NCBI GenBank assembly: GCA_034508935.3
Contig: CM067447.1
Span: 28,562,509-28,626,508, forward strand
DNA from: Berghia stephanieae
Taxonomy: Eukaryota > Mollusca > Gastropoda > Nudibranchia > Aeolidiidae
Length of the DNA: 64,000 nucleotides
Direction of reading: 5' to 3'
Shown: in pieces, positions 1 through 63,238 of the stretch
Layout: every line of letters begins with the position of its first letter
How positions within the stretch are numbered: position 1 is the first letter of the stretch
Made by a program: the position numbers and the translations under genes
The notes under the pieces: generated by a model
What the model saw: the letters and a program-made list of their open reading frames with translations, nothing else
Told to the model about the DNA's origin: nothing
Database searches by the model: none

Positions 1-2684
1 ACATATTTTGCTCATTTTTAAATGTTGATTTATTATTCTTTGTTAAAATTGACTACAGTTATTGGAGTGAAGAAAAACGTTGCATTGATATTTGAGCATT
101 AATCAAAGGAAAAGTAAACTCTCGTACATTATCAACAATTGGTTATGTTACTAGAAATTTAAATAAATGTTTTTAAAGCTTTGATACAATTTATAAATTA
201 TTTTACTACTCTTTGTTAAATTCTTTTGCATTGTTTGTTCACACGATAAAAGACCTATGAACCAACAGCTTGAATGGCAACTGTTTGTTTTCCATTGCAG
301 TCAACAAATGGCTGAAACCGATTTCCTCACACAAAGGTCTATCAAGTGTTGAATCCAAGATTTTTTTCTCCTCACATAATTAATAGAAAAATAAAAAAAT
401 AAAAATCTCTTCTTAACTAGCAATTTTACAACCAGTGACCACTTACCCATTATCAGATTTCCATTCAAATTTTTATTCATATCATAACAAAATTTTAAAA
501 ATAAAGCGAGATTAATCATTTACAAGGAAGAATGTATTGGCTAAAATCGATCACTTTAAAACTTATTCATGACACGTCACGCCAGAATGCTCATCATTTT
601 ACTAGAACCTTTTCAAGTGTCATTATCATAAGTACATTGAATCATTTCATCACAGAACACAAAATTTTGTACAAAGAAAAAAGCCTTAAGTTCAAAGGCC
701 AGTGGGGTAAGAGTTTTTTCATTGACTGTAGGACAAAATGAATAACAGTGATCGCTTGCTATCCTTTTGATAGGATGCCGGTCTATTGCAAATTACTTTC
801 TTTCAAATATAACTTGGACCAAACAACCTGATAGAGTGGAGGTAAGGATCAGGAGTAAAAAAAAAAAAAGAACTCTATGCAGTTTAAAACATGGCCTGAT
901 TTTTACTTTATTTAAGCCCATGCTTTTGTACAGCATACAGAATGCAATTCAAGCACTAATAAACAGATTCCTATTCAAGATAATGTACTATTCTTACCAC
1001 TCTACTCACTTCATCTTGATCATGTGATATTTCACATCAATGATGCATTGCATTTTCTCAAAAAAATTTACACAAAATTTTATTTCAAACAAAATAATGT
1101 CAATGGTAATCTGACATCTAGTATATTTCATGCCAACAACTTCTACTTAGCACCGTTTACATGAAAATTAAAAAAAAAATGAATTGAAAAATGTAATGAT
1201 AAAATCTCCACTATGATCAATCAACATCAATTGAGAGAAGAAAAAGCATTGTACTTGTACAACATATCTTTGATAGCACTAAAACATTCATCTTTCTCCA
1301 TCACAGAATGTAGTGTTGATATTGAAGCTACAGACAGAAAATATTTCGGTCTTTATGAGCATCTGGATTAAACAAAAATTGAACAATATGATGAAAATTT
1401 TCTATGAGTGTTTATGTATTTTGTCCTTCGTATATCTTTGCTTTTCTCTCTGTAATTCTGATTCATGACTTTATAATCGGAATATATTCCTGATATCATT
1501 TTAAAAACTCCTAGCCAATCAATAAAGTAAAAGTCAAGTTTCTTTTAAAAAAAAGCACATATGGGATCCATCTTCTCTGTCAATCACGGTGAACAAGAAC
1601 GACACAAACATTTGAGTTTTATGTCTCAAGTATGAAATTAGATCAAAACTTTTTATAATGAAGAATAAAGATTGATTCTTGATTTGAAAAACAAAAACCA
1701 AAAACATATTTAGTAATTAGAGATTGTTTTGACTTTAAATTCAATTTTTATGTTACCTGTCCACCTGGACAAGTAAGAGTACATTTTTGAGGATCACGTT
1801 TTCTGAAACACTTTAATGACATTCCCATTGTTTTTTGTCTCTCTTTGGTTCAGTGTCAATAAACATGTGCTTGAAAAAGCTGCAGAGAAATCATCAGTTG
1901 TTTATCCAGCCAGGAGGAATGAATTGATATCAATATATGAATTATAGAATTATATCTGGGTTGAATTAACAAAAAACATAGCACTGTACTGTCTTCATAA
2001 TGTATCAAGATTTGGACAAGATGGGCCAAGGTTGATGATCTGATGAATATATTGAGAGTTCTCCACAACTGTTTCATAACACACCGTCTTTGTCTTCCTT
2101 TAATTAAAAATTTCTAAAGAATCAAAAAATTACACAAGCACTTCTTCATCAAGTTCCATAAAATCAATAAATGAAAAGTCTTTTTAAAATCATAATTTTG
2201 GGATGTTTCCAAGAAATGTCTGAGATAAAAACTAAGACCAGTTGCAGTGATCCAGGAGGGCAGCGTAGATGAAATCAGTGGAAGACAATTGTATGGAAAA
2301 GGATGATGACGATATCAGTCATGAAAATATCCTGGAATTTGAAACCGATGAATATGAAGTAACAGTCAACATTTGGAGATAAGCTCTGTTTCCACTGAGG
2401 TTTACTATCTCATCAGAAACCCACTTTCTTTTCCACGTGGGCAATGCACATGTATTGAGTGTAAAATTAAAGCAACTAGTCACTCACACACTGTGTTTAT
2501 TCTAAATTGTATCTTTCCAATAATTGCACATTGGAAGATATCACGAGAATTGAATCAGTGCAAAAAGCTGTGTTGTCCACTGCAGTCATTCAAAATCTCT
2601 GAGGGTTTTTTTGTTATCGTTATCATCCTTGAAATGTTTGGGCAATAGGAGCCATCTTGATATGGAGATTATTGGGGGTCAAGG
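1..2684 (-). other. Plexin 3' UTR and downstream flank
   Basis: AT-rich sequence after the stop codon with no credible coding stretch on either strand. The transcript should end here. The first AATAAA on the minus strand lies about 185 bases past the stop. No repeat family recognised elsewhere in the window was found in it. Confidence 0.5.
2496..2501 (-). promoter_or_regulatory. Candidate polyadenylation signal AATAAA
   Basis: First AATAAA on the minus strand after the stop codon at 2685. Other AATAAA-like sites occur further on in this AT-rich flank, so use of this one is an inference. Confidence 0.3.
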
Positions 2685-52707
<50,023 letters not shown>

Positions 52708-53571
52708 CTGGGGGACGAAAGATGGAGATGGATAGAGATATTATTTTTTGAAAAATGGAATACCTTGACATGTTTGATAAATTGTCTGTTACTTTTATTT
52801 ATGGAGTTCAACTAAACTCTCCCGGTTCGTTCAATGAGAAAGGTAAAAATCGAAAACGTTCACATCGATTGCCATTTTTTTCAAGGTTCCTTTGTTGTTT
52901 TTGTCGAATTTTTGTACATCAGGCATCTTCCGTGGAACTACAGAATTAACGAGTGTTGCCATGCTGGGTTTTGTATGAGGCATGAAAGTCACGTGGGACG
53001 CCTGTTGCTATGGTAAACAGACATTAATTTGACAACAGATGGAACTTCTGGTCTCTCTCTTCACCCCCCCCCCCCTTCCTCTTTGTCTGTTAACGCCCTC
53101 TCCCCTAACAAAACAAAACAAAACCAACAAACAACAAAATAGTCTTATCACTGTCTGCATGTAAAACAGCAGCAGGCGTTATATGTTATTACTAGGTATT
53201 CATCACTTATTGTCGGCGGTTTTGCCATTATTTTTACAACAGCCGCTAACATTGCCGCCAATGCCACAACCATCATCATCACCACAAAAACGGTCGCCAT
53301 CACAGTCAGCATCATAAGGGGCCAATAACTCGTTGGTAATGCTCTAAACAAAATCAGATTGTCTCCTTATGTAAATCTATGTAACATTCCAGAACATTCT
53401 TCCCCCAGTCTATGTTTTTCACATTTTTTTTAAGAAGAAGAAAATTGGTACTGGCTGCGGATATTACAAACAAGTAAAAATAAATACATTAAAAATACAT
53501 ATATATATCACTATAAGATATGTTTGGCGCTTGCCTTCCTTGAAAAAGAGCAGCATGTTGACGCTTTGCAT
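52708..53571 (-). other. Plexin intron or upstream region: nothing recognised
   Basis: No sema-domain exon was found. Contains a short C-rich run at about 53065 and AT-rich sequence. Confidence 0.4.
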
Positions 53572-53932
53572 GGACTTATATGATTTTTTTGTTTGTTTGT
53601 TGCTTTAGGTCTCTTCCAACACAATTGAGGTTATATGAGAGACCGCTGAAACAAAAAAACAAGCAATCTAACAAAAACAGTACAAATGTCAATCAAAATC
53701 ATAACCTAAAGATATCATAAGCTAAATTATAAATAACGAAGAACAAACAGGCAGAAGATTTACAGAAAAAAAATATTCCCCTGTCAAAAATACAATCACA
53801 AACCAAAGAAGCAGGATAGGCTTGTAAAGAGAAGAAGAAACGACATCACTATCGATCGTACACCCATGCGGACATCATAGGTATATGATTCAAGGGTGAT
53901 GCTCCCATCCAACCACCCGCGGACTTATATGA
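53572..53932 (-). mobile_element. Unknown retroposon (SINE-like), copy 2, with 12-bp target duplication
   Basis: The element at 53584-53920 is flanked by ggacttatatga at 53572-53583 and 53921-53932. Body nearly identical to 45838-46182, same orientation. The two different target duplications show two independent insertions. Confidence 0.9.
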
Positions 53933-53949
53933 CTTCCCGTGGGTAATAA

Positions 53950-54090
53950 CACAACAACAACAACAACGACAACAACAAAAAACCAGCAACAATAGCAGCA
54001 GTAACATCATCACCAGCAGCAGCAGCAGCAGCAACAACAACAACAATAGCGACAACAACAACAACAACTACATCAACAACAACAATAAAA
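53950..54090. repeat. (CAA/CAG)n microsatellite
   Basis: About 140 bases of CAA, CAG and related triplets. Confidence 0.9.
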
Positions 54091-54148
54091 AATACATGGA
54101 CTAAGTCGGACCAGTCCAGTCTGTGCCCAATAAATGAGCCGTGGAAGG

Positions 54149-54548
54149 CTCCAATGGCTAATTAAACATGAAGCACACGAAGACCACGCTCCAATGGCTA
54201 ATTAAACAGGAAGCACACGAAGACCAGGCTCCAATGGCTAATCAAACATGAAGCACACGAAGACCAGGCTCCAATGGCTAATTAAACAGGAAGCACACGA
54301 AGACCAGGCTCCAATGCTAATTAAACAGGAATCACACGAAGGCAAGGCTCGAATGGCTAATTAAACATGAAGCACACGAAGACCAGGCTCCAATGGCTAA
54401 TTAAACAGGAAGCACACGAAGACCAGGCTCCAATGGCTAATTAAACAGGAAGCACACGAAGACCAGGCTCCAATGGCTAATTATTAAACACGAAGCACAC
54501 GAAGACCAGGCTCCAATGGCTAATTAAACAGGAAGCACACGAAGACCA
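54149..54548. repeat. 40-bp minisatellite, ten copies
   Basis: Ten head-to-tail copies of a 40-base unit (ctccaatggctaattaaaca, then ggaagcacacgaagaccagg), with single-base variants and one unit extended by TTA. Confidence 0.95.
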
Positions 54549-55775
54549 ACGACTTAAAAAAGATAAGAGTACCAGAATCTAAGGCGACTTCAGGCAACAC
54601 AAAAACTTCGATTAGACGGTGATGAATATGCTCAGATATAGCAAAAGACAAAAGCTAGCCATTGATTTAATTTGCTTTCATCGTGAAAATCAAGGAATGG
54701 GGAGGGGGTGGGGTTGGGGGGGGGGGGGGGAGATCCCAACGGGATACGAAGTCCATGGGACTTGTCGTCGTCGTCGTTGTTGTTGTTGTTGTTGCTGTTT
54801 TTGTTGTTTTTTATTATAGCCAATAGAGAGTCGAGTAAGTCCATGCAAAGAGATCCGAAAGGTACAGATATCGCAAAGAGAGAAAAAAAAATACATTGTT
54901 CAAAACGATTTCTTTCAAAAGCCAGCATGCTGCGGAAAGTGATGGTGTGACTGGGTGCAAGCAATAATAATAAATTATGTTCCGTTTGACTTTTAGTCGA
55001 ACGGTTTCCACAATCAAACTGTATTTTACACAAAAACACAATCCATCACTTTTATTGACGGTCGGAATTCTGTTCACGTTATGTGTAAATAATCGTGTAC
55101 AGGTTCAGTTCAATAACCTGTCCTAACTCTCGGTTAGCTCAAGTCGTTATTAACGAAGCTAACTGCCGTAGTCTGGAAAACCACGTATTTAAACAATAAT
55201 TTGGCTAGAAAACTCGTTCTTCAAATTATATCGATCGATTTAAATGACCTTCATCTTGACAAAAACTCTCAAACCTAGGTTCTCGCAGAGTAAATTAGAC
55301 CACAATAACGACATATTTTGCTCTTTTGTATAAGAAACCAGACAATCGCAAAGTGCCTAAAGTCAGACCTAAATCAGACCCAGCTTTCAATATCAAATCA
55401 TTGTTTCCATAAAGTAGAAGAAAAACAGTGTGGAACGTACGTCTAAATATGAGTGTGACATTCTACCGATTGGACTACTCACCAACCCCCTCCTTTCCTC
55501 CCCATCACAAATCACACTAATATTCACCATAATTTACCTTCTACTTTGTTGGTTTGAAAAATTACAGACAGCGATCGACAAACATCTCGTGTTTTATTAC
55601 AGACTGTAAGCTAGTTCATAGCATTATGTCCTTGGAAGTGAATAACCCGTCGTAGGTATTGTAAGACTGTAATTATTTGGTCCGTTTTCTTATGTCGTTC
55701 AGACATCCCATTGTAACAACACCATCAATCACTTCAATAATCCTCCTATTGCTTTTCAAAACACGGAACAAATAG
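54549..55775 (-). other. Region between minisatellite and LTR array
   Basis: A G-rich run at about 54700-54731, GTC/GTT triplets at about 54760-54810, and a half foldback piece at 55150-55290 (agaaaactcgttcttcaaat, aactctcaaacctagg). No sema exon or other gene seen. Confidence 0.5.
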
Positions 55776-57641
55776 TGTCACAAAGTGCGCACGTAAACCG
55801 TATGCTTATGTAGCGCAGTTTGCAACCTTGTTTATGTGTGCTATATTCAAGCTACGACACCGATCAATAACCAAACACAATACGTTGATAAAGGTTTTGA
55901 AGCTAAATGAAGATATATTTTATTACAATATAACAAAGATATTATGAGATGTGAAGATGAAATGATAGATGTAATAAGTATGAAATCAAATAGATGGATG
56001 ACAAATTGATGGAGATGTGTGATGATGAATATGATATGAAAGCGATATGAAAATATATAATTAAATCAATTAATTATCAATACTTTACCAAACCGCTACC
56101 ACATCAGACAATCTCACAGATAGGTTGCAACCATCACAGTCATACAGGCAACTAATAATTAACTAGCTAACTAATCACAATCCAGACGTGTGGAAGGAAG
56201 CCAAAAGAGTGTTCTTGATATTCAACAAAACTGTAAGGTTGTTCTAATAATGTTAATTTGTCTCTTCTTGAAATTGTTCTGGTTTCACAGTATTCATAAA
56301 CAGATCAATTGTTTCTCAATGTTCTGATATTAAAATAAGCAAATGGTTCTTCACAGGTAACTTATAAAACAGGCAAATGTTCAGTTTCTATTAGTGTCAA
56401 GCTATGAGCGTATAGCCTAAAGTTGGCTTGTTAAAGCCCAGCCTCCAACGGCTCATTCACTTTAAAGAAAGAAAATGATTTTGTTATAATATGATAATCA
56501 TACGAATATAACTCTATCTATATTCGAACTCACTCAATATGTTTACTTTAAATGAGTAAATATTATTTTACTTAAACAAATCAATTTATTAATGTTGATT
56601 AATATTGCTTTACTTTGTAGATATGAAATAATAATGCTTTATAGCAAGAAAAGCTTATTTTCTTTACAACAAGAATATATTACACAATTAATTTCATTAT
56701 CTGATTAATTAATTGAGAATCAAAATTTAAAGTGATATTATGATATTGATATCAAAACACAATCATAATTGTAATCACAACATATTATTCAAAATCTCAC
56801 CAGAGCCGAACAGATTATTGAAATCACAAATTAAGTCTACACAAGACTTTAATCAAACTCTACACAAGAGTTATAACACAACTTGATTCAGCTCAAACTT
56901 TGGCACCACAAAGTCTACACAAGACTTAAATCACACTCTACACAAGAGTTAACACAAAACGTGTTTCAGCTCGAACTTTGAGCACTACAAAGTCTACACA
57001 AGACTTTAATCCAACTCTACACAAGAGTTAAACAAATGAGCCTAAAAGACTCCGCTGTGTTATCGCTTAGAGACTATGAGCTAAAAGACTCCGCTGTCTG
57101 GTCTCTTTGAGACAATGAGCCTAAAAGACTCCGCTGAGTGGTCTGAAGAAACTGCTCAAAACTCTGGCATTTATAGGCAAAAATCAAGCAAACGAAGCAA
57201 AATTCTACCCACACAAACGGATGTTAGTCATATCCGTAAACATCTGAAATTCCTTAAAACTCCCCCAGATTCCATAATCATGGACAACAACAACCCATCC
57301 TGATACCGGACATCCTCATATCAAGGATAAATAAATTCGTCAGCCCCATAGTTACGAGATATCAATCAAGCCATACCATAACAAAGTCACTCCCGTAGAA
57401 TACAGGGATCCTACTTTGCTTATAAGTTTACGGAGAAAACAAGATTGATGCCTTTCTCACAATAACACCCACACTACGTAGTTTAATTCAAACTTCCGGG
57501 CCATAGGTGCATGATATGATACGACCTGTATCAACAAAAGAAGGGTTGTTCCGGAGGGATTACAATAACAACAACAACCTAATACTACGACGACGTACAT
57601 CCTGTCGTAAACTGACGCCTACACGGAAGCATTTCGTTACA
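55776..57641 (-). repeat. LTR 1 of the array, about 1.87 kb
   Basis: On the plus strand it begins TGTCACAAAG and ends CGTTACA, so it has TG...CA termini. Left flank aatag. It contains short hairpins at 56815-57030 and a three-fold gagcctaaaagactccgctg repeat at 57037-57140. Confidence 0.85.
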
Positions 57642-59894
57642 TATCTCCCCCTAAGACTAAATTTGGTACAACATTTAGTTAGATCAACGAAATGCCTCAA
57701 GATCACATCGATCTCGACAATTATTCGGGCTCATTGTTGTCCCTTCCTTCAACAGACAACATCGGCATCACAATCCACACTTCAACTCCACCTTGCCGTG
57801 TGTCATGCATTTCGGTGGTTCATGATCCTTGTTTTCGTCAAAACATGGAAGTCGAGGACTCTTAACAGTGGGAGCATGAGTAAATGATCGAATGTCACTT
57901 GTCATACTGTCGTTGTTGGAGGAAGCCTGACACTCCGACTTTAACCTAAGCAGTTCAAGCTCTTTCTCCATCAGAGCTTCTTGTCTTTGAGCTCGTGCTC
58001 TGCTTATCTCCTCCTCTTCTTGGCACGTTCTCTCTCCTTTCTTTTCTCTCTTCATCTTCTTGTAACTGGGCTGTCACCCAAGCACGGAGATCTTCACCCT
58101 TAACTCCAATTTTTCTCCAAGTTTAATTAATCTTTCCACATCCATCTCTAGGACAATTAATCAAACCAATTCAAATTCAAATAAACAAACTTCAATATGT
58201 TTATCGACACTGTTGCCGTAAATGTTACTTTCACGTAGAATAAAGTGGTATTACAAGTAACCTTATTAACGATATGCGGTCAATATAGATCCCAAAACAG
58301 ATTCAAAACAGGCAATTAATACCGATTCCTACACGGAATTCAACATTGATCTATATATAGACTCAAATATAGAATCAAAACAAATTTACTACAGGTCCTA
58401 ACACAGAACCAACGCTTCACCCAGATTCCTACACAGAATCAAAACATTGACTTAATATAGACGTATATTAGAGTCAAAACAACTGATTTAATACAGGTCC
58501 TCACACGGAACCAACGCTTCACCCAGATTCCCCACACGGAATCAACACAATAGCTTCACCCAGATTCCTCACACGGAATCAACAAAATAGCTTCACCCAG
58601 ATTCCCCACACGGAATCATAAAAACTATCTTCACCCAGATTCTTTCTCAGAATCAACAAAATAACTTCACCCAGATTCTTTCTCAGAATCAACAAAATAT
58701 CTTCACCCAGATTCTTTCTTAGAATCAACAAAATATCTTCACCCAGATTCTCTCTTAGAATCAACAAAATATCTTCACCCAGATTCTTTCTTAGAATCAA
58801 CAAAATGTCTTCACCCAGATTCTCTCTCAGAATCAACAAATATCTTCACCCAGATTCTTTCTTAGAATCAACAAAATGTCTTCACCCAGATTCTCTCTCA
58901 GAATCAACAAAATATTTTCACCCAGATTCTCTCTCAGAATCAACAAAATATCTTCACCCAGATTCTTTCTTAGAATCAACAAAATATCTTCACCCAGATT
59001 CTTACACAGAATCAACAAAATGTCTTCACCCAGATTCTTCCTTAGAATCAACAAAATATCATCACCCAGATTCTCTCTTAGAATCAACAAAATATCTTCA
59101 CCCAGATTCTCTCTTAGAATCAACAAAATATCTTCACCCAGATTCTTTCTTAGAATCAACAAAATGTCTTCACCCAGATTCTCTCTCAGAATCAACAAAA
59201 TATCTTCACCCAGATTCTCTCTCAGAATCAACAAAATATCTTCACCCAGATTCTTCCTTAGAATCAACAAAATATCTTCACCCAGATTCTCTCTTAGAAT
59301 CAACAAAACATCCTCACCCAGATTCTTTCTTAGAATCAACAAAATATCTTCACCCAGATTCTTTCTTAGAATCAATAAAATATCTTCACCCAGATTCTCT
59401 CTCAGAATCAACAAAATATCTTCACCCAGATTCTTACACAGAATCAATACCTTGACTTACTATATGTGCATAGAAAGTCAGAACAAATGATTTAATACAG
59501 ATCCTCACACGGGACCAACACAATATTCTCCCAGATTCCTACACGGAATCAAATTACCCCAACAACCACCTTCGTTCCTTACAAAAGGGAGAGGGGGGAC
59601 AATGGAGGCTTCACAGCGCGAGTACCGCTTTCGCGCTAAGTCAGTGATCCGTATCACTATGACAGATGACTGACAACGTATAACCGAACAAGTGAAAATT
59701 ACCAGAATAACTTGTATTACACCTTGCGTATAATGACAGTCTTATAACCATTAAATGGATACCAATTTGCTTTAAGCTCAAAGATAGTATCTATCTCAAG
59801 TTTGAAACAACTCCCTAACCTGTCTCAACAATTGTTTGGTCGCGATGTCTCTTGAATGCACAACAATAAGAATCCCACTTCTGACACCAAATTA
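57642..59894 (-). mobile_element. Interior 1 of the LTR array
   Basis: 2,253 bases. Next to LTR 1 is a polypurine tract (minus-strand aggggga). At 57760-58145 is a gag-like segment, at about 58415-59452 the 36-bp minisatellite, and next to LTR 2 the candidate primer-binding site at about 59870-59892. Confidence 0.8.
58415..59452. repeat. 36-bp minisatellite with internal hairpin, array 1
   Basis: About 26 units of cttcacccagattct followed by ctctcagaatcaacaaaata. Each unit contains GATTCT and AGAATC around a five-base loop. The edge units carry GATTCC/GGAATC instead. Confidence 0.92.
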
Positions 59895-60946
59895 TGTCAC
59901 AAAGTGCGCACGTAAACCGTATGCTTATGTAGCGCAGTTTGCAACCTTGTTTATGTGTGCTATATTCAAGCTACGACACCGATCAATAACCAAACACAAT
60001 ACGTTGATAAAGGTTTTGAAGCTAAATGAAGATATATTTTATTACAATATAACAAAGATATTATGAGATGTGAAGATGAAATGATAGATGTAATAAGTAT
60101 GAAATCAAATAGATGGATGACAAATTGATGGAGATGTGTGATGATGATATGATATGAAAGCGATANNNNNNNNNNNNNNNNNNNNNNNNNNNNNNNNNNN
60201 NNNNNNNNNNNNNNNNNNNNNNNNNNNNNNNNNNNNNNNNNNNNNNNNNNNNNNNNNNNNNNNNNGTGTTTCAGCTCGAACTTTGAGCACTACAAAGTCT
60301 ACACAAGACTTTAATCCAACTCTACACAAGAGTTAAACAAATGAGCCTAAAAGACTCCGCTGTGGTTATCGCTTAGAGACTATGAGCCTAAAAGACTCCG
60401 CTGTCTGGTCTCTTTTGAGACAATGAGCCTAAAAGACTCCGCTGAGTGGTCTGAAGAAACTGCTCAAAACTCTGGCATTTATAGGCAAAAATCAAGCAAA
60501 CGAAGCAAAATTCTACCCACACAAACGGATGTTAGTCATATCCGTAAACATCTGAAATTCCTTAAAACTCCCCCAGATTCCATAATCATGGACAACAACA
60601 ACCCATCCTGATACCGACATCCTCATATCAAGGATAAATAAATTCGTCAGCCCCATAGTTACGAGATATCAATCAAGCCATACCATAACAAAGTCACTCC
60701 CGTAGAATACAGGGATCCTACTTTGCTTATAAGTTTACGGAGAAAACAAGATTGATGCCTTTCTCACAATAACACCCACACTACGTAGTTTAATTCAAAC
60801 TTCCGGGCCATAGGTGCATGATATGATACGACCTGTATCAACAAAAGAAGGGTTGTTCCGGAGGATTACAATAACAACAACAACTAATACTACGACGACG
60901 TACATCCTGTCGTAAACTGACGCCTACACGGAAGCATTTCGTTACA
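59895..60946 (-). repeat. LTR 2 of the array, interrupted by assembly gap
   Basis: Same ends as LTR 1. The N gap stands where LTR 1 has about 0.92 kb, so the true length is probably near 1.87 kb. Confidence 0.8.
60166..60265. other. Assembly gap (100 N)
   Basis: Exactly 100 undetermined bases, a conventional placeholder length. By alignment with LTR 1, roughly 0.9 kb is missing. Confidence 0.98.
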
Positions 60947-61026
60947 TATCTCCCCCCTAAGACTAAATTTGGTACAACATTTAGTTAGATCAACGAAATG
61001 CCTCAAGATCACATCGATCTCGACAA

Positions 61027-61455
61027 TTATTCGGGCTCATTGTTGTCCCTTCCTTCGACAGACAACATCGGCATCACAAATCCAAACTTCAACTCCACCT
61101 TGCCGTGTGTCATGCATTTCGGTGGTTCATGATCCTTGTTTTCGTCAAAACATGGAAGTCGAGGACTCTTAACAGTGGGAGCATGAGTAAATGATCGAAT
61201 GTCACTTGTCATACTGTCGTTGTTGGAGGAAGCCTGACACTCCGACTTTAACCTAAGCAGTTCAAGCTCTTTCTCCATCAGAGCTTCTTGTCTTTGAGCT
61301 CGTGCTCTGCTTATCTCCTCCTCTCCTTTGGCACGTTCTCTCTCCTTCTCTTTTCTCTCTTCATCTTCTTGTAACTGGGCTGTCACCCAAGCACGGAGAT
61401 CTTCACCCCTTAACTCCAATTTTTCTCCAAGTTTAATTAATCTTTCCACATCCAT
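61027..61455 (-). pseudogene. gag-like fragment of the LTR element (fossil)
   Basis: Begins MDVERLIKLGEKLELRGEDL and has a charged coiled stretch rich in Glu, Arg and Lys, then the SPRLPCFDENKD block. This order is typical of the gag N-terminus of metazoan Ty3/gypsy elements. Only this part of the element's coding set is recognisable. A matching stretch lies in interior 1. Confidence 0.7.
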
Positions 61456-61719
61456 CTCTAGGACAATTAATCAAACCAATTCAAATTCAAATAAACAAAC
61501 TTCAATATGTTTATCGACACTGTTGCCGTAAATGTTACTTTCACGTAGAATAAAGTGGTATTACAAGTAACCTTATTAACGATATGCGGTCAATATAGAT
61601 CCCAAAACAGATTCAAAACAGGCAATTAATACCGATTCCTACACGGAATTCAACATTGATCTATATATAGACTCAAATATAGAATCAAAACAAATTTACT
61701 ACAGGTCCTAACACAGAAC

Positions 61720-62797
61720 CAACGCTTCACCCAGATTCCTACACAGAATCAAAACATTGACTTAATATAGACGTATATTAGAGTCAAAACAACTGATTTA
61801 ATACAGGTCCTCACACGGAACCAACGCTTCACCCAGATTCCCCACACGGAATCAACACAATAGCTTCACCCAGATTCCTCACACGGAATCAACAAAATAG
61901 CTTCACCCAGATTCCCCACACGGAATCATAAAAACTATCTTCACCCAGATTCTTTCTCAGAATCAACAAAATAACTTCACCCAGATTCTTTCTCAGAATC
62001 AACAAAATATCTTCACCCAGATTCTTTCTTAGAATCAACAAAATATCTTCACCCAGATTCTCTCTTAGAATCAACAAAATATCTTCACCCAGATTCTCTC
62101 TTAGAATCAACAAAATATCTTCACCCAGATTCTTCTTAGAATCAACAAAATGTCTTCACCCAGATTCTCTCTCAGAATCAACAAAATATCTTCACCCAGA
62201 TTCTTTCTTAGAATCAACAAAATGTCTTCACCCAGATTCTCTCTCAGAATCAACAAAATATTTTCACCCAGATTCTCTCTCAGAATCAACAAAATATCTT
62301 CACCCAGATTCTTTCTTAGAATCAACAAAATATCTTCACCCAGATTCTTACACAGAATCAACAAAATGTCTTCACCCAGATTCTTCCTTAGAATCAACAA
62401 AATATCATCACCCAGATTCTCTCTTAGAATCAACAAAATATCTTCACCCAGATTCTCTCTTAGAATCAACAAAATATCTTCACCCAGATTCTTTCTTAGA
62501 ATCAACAAAATGTCTTCACCCAGATTCTCTCTCAGAATCAACAAAATATCTTCACCCAGATTCTCTCTCAGAATCAACAAAATATCTTCACCCAGATTCT
62601 TCCTTAGAATCAACAAAATATCTTCACCCAGATTCTCTCTTAGAATCAACAAAACATCCTCACCCAGATTCTTTCTTAGAATCAACAAAATATCTTCACC
62701 CAGATTCTTTCTTAGAATCAATAAAATATCTTCACCCAGATCTCTCTCAGAATCAACAAAATATCTTCACCCAGATTCTTACACAGAATCAATACCT
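61720..62797. repeat. 36-bp minisatellite with internal hairpin, array 2
   Basis: About 27 units, the same variants in nearly the same order as array 1, differing by a few unit and base changes. Confidence 0.92.
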
Positions 62798-63238
62798 TGA
62801 CTTACTATATGTGCATAGAAAGTCAGAACAAATGATTTAATACAGATCCTCACACGGGACCAACACAATATTCTCCCAGATTCCTACACGGAATCAAATT
62901 ACCCCAACAACCACCTTCGTTCCTTACAAAGGGAGAGGGGGGACAATGGAGGCTTCACAGCGCGAGTACCGCTTTCGCGCTAAGTCAGTGATCCGTATCA
63001 CTATGACAGATGACTGACAACGTATAACCGAACAAGTGAAAATTACCAGAATAACTTGTATTACACCTTGCGTATAATGACAGTCTTATAACCATTAAAT
63101 GGATACCAATTTGCTTTAAGCTCAAAGATAGTATCTATCTCAAGTTTGAAACAACTCCCTAACCTGTCTCAACAATTGTTTGGTCGCGATGTCTCTTGAA
63201 TGCACAACAATAAGAATCCCACTTCTGACACCAAATTA

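Larger units (their letters stand above)
60947..63238 (-). mobile_element. Interior 2 of the LTR array
   Basis: 2,292 bases with the same order as interior 1: polypurine tract, gag-like segment, 36-bp minisatellite (61720-62797) and primer-binding-like site beside LTR 3. Confidence 0.8.

Noticed and set aside
52708-55775. Sema-domain exon of plexin
   Set aside because: I looked for the last sema strands before the PSI1 exon on the minus strand and found no matching coding stretch, so it is presumably beyond 64000.
55776-57641. Small open frames such as 57115-57303 in the LTR, repeated at 60423-60611
   Set aside because: Short, no family match. Present twice only because the LTR is repeated.
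58415-62797. Regularly spaced repeats resembling a CRISPR array, and 200-residue open frames on both strands
   Set aside because: Units are contiguous with no unique spacers and lie inside a eukaryotic LTR element. The open frames arise because the 36-base unit is divisible by three and has no stop in several frames.
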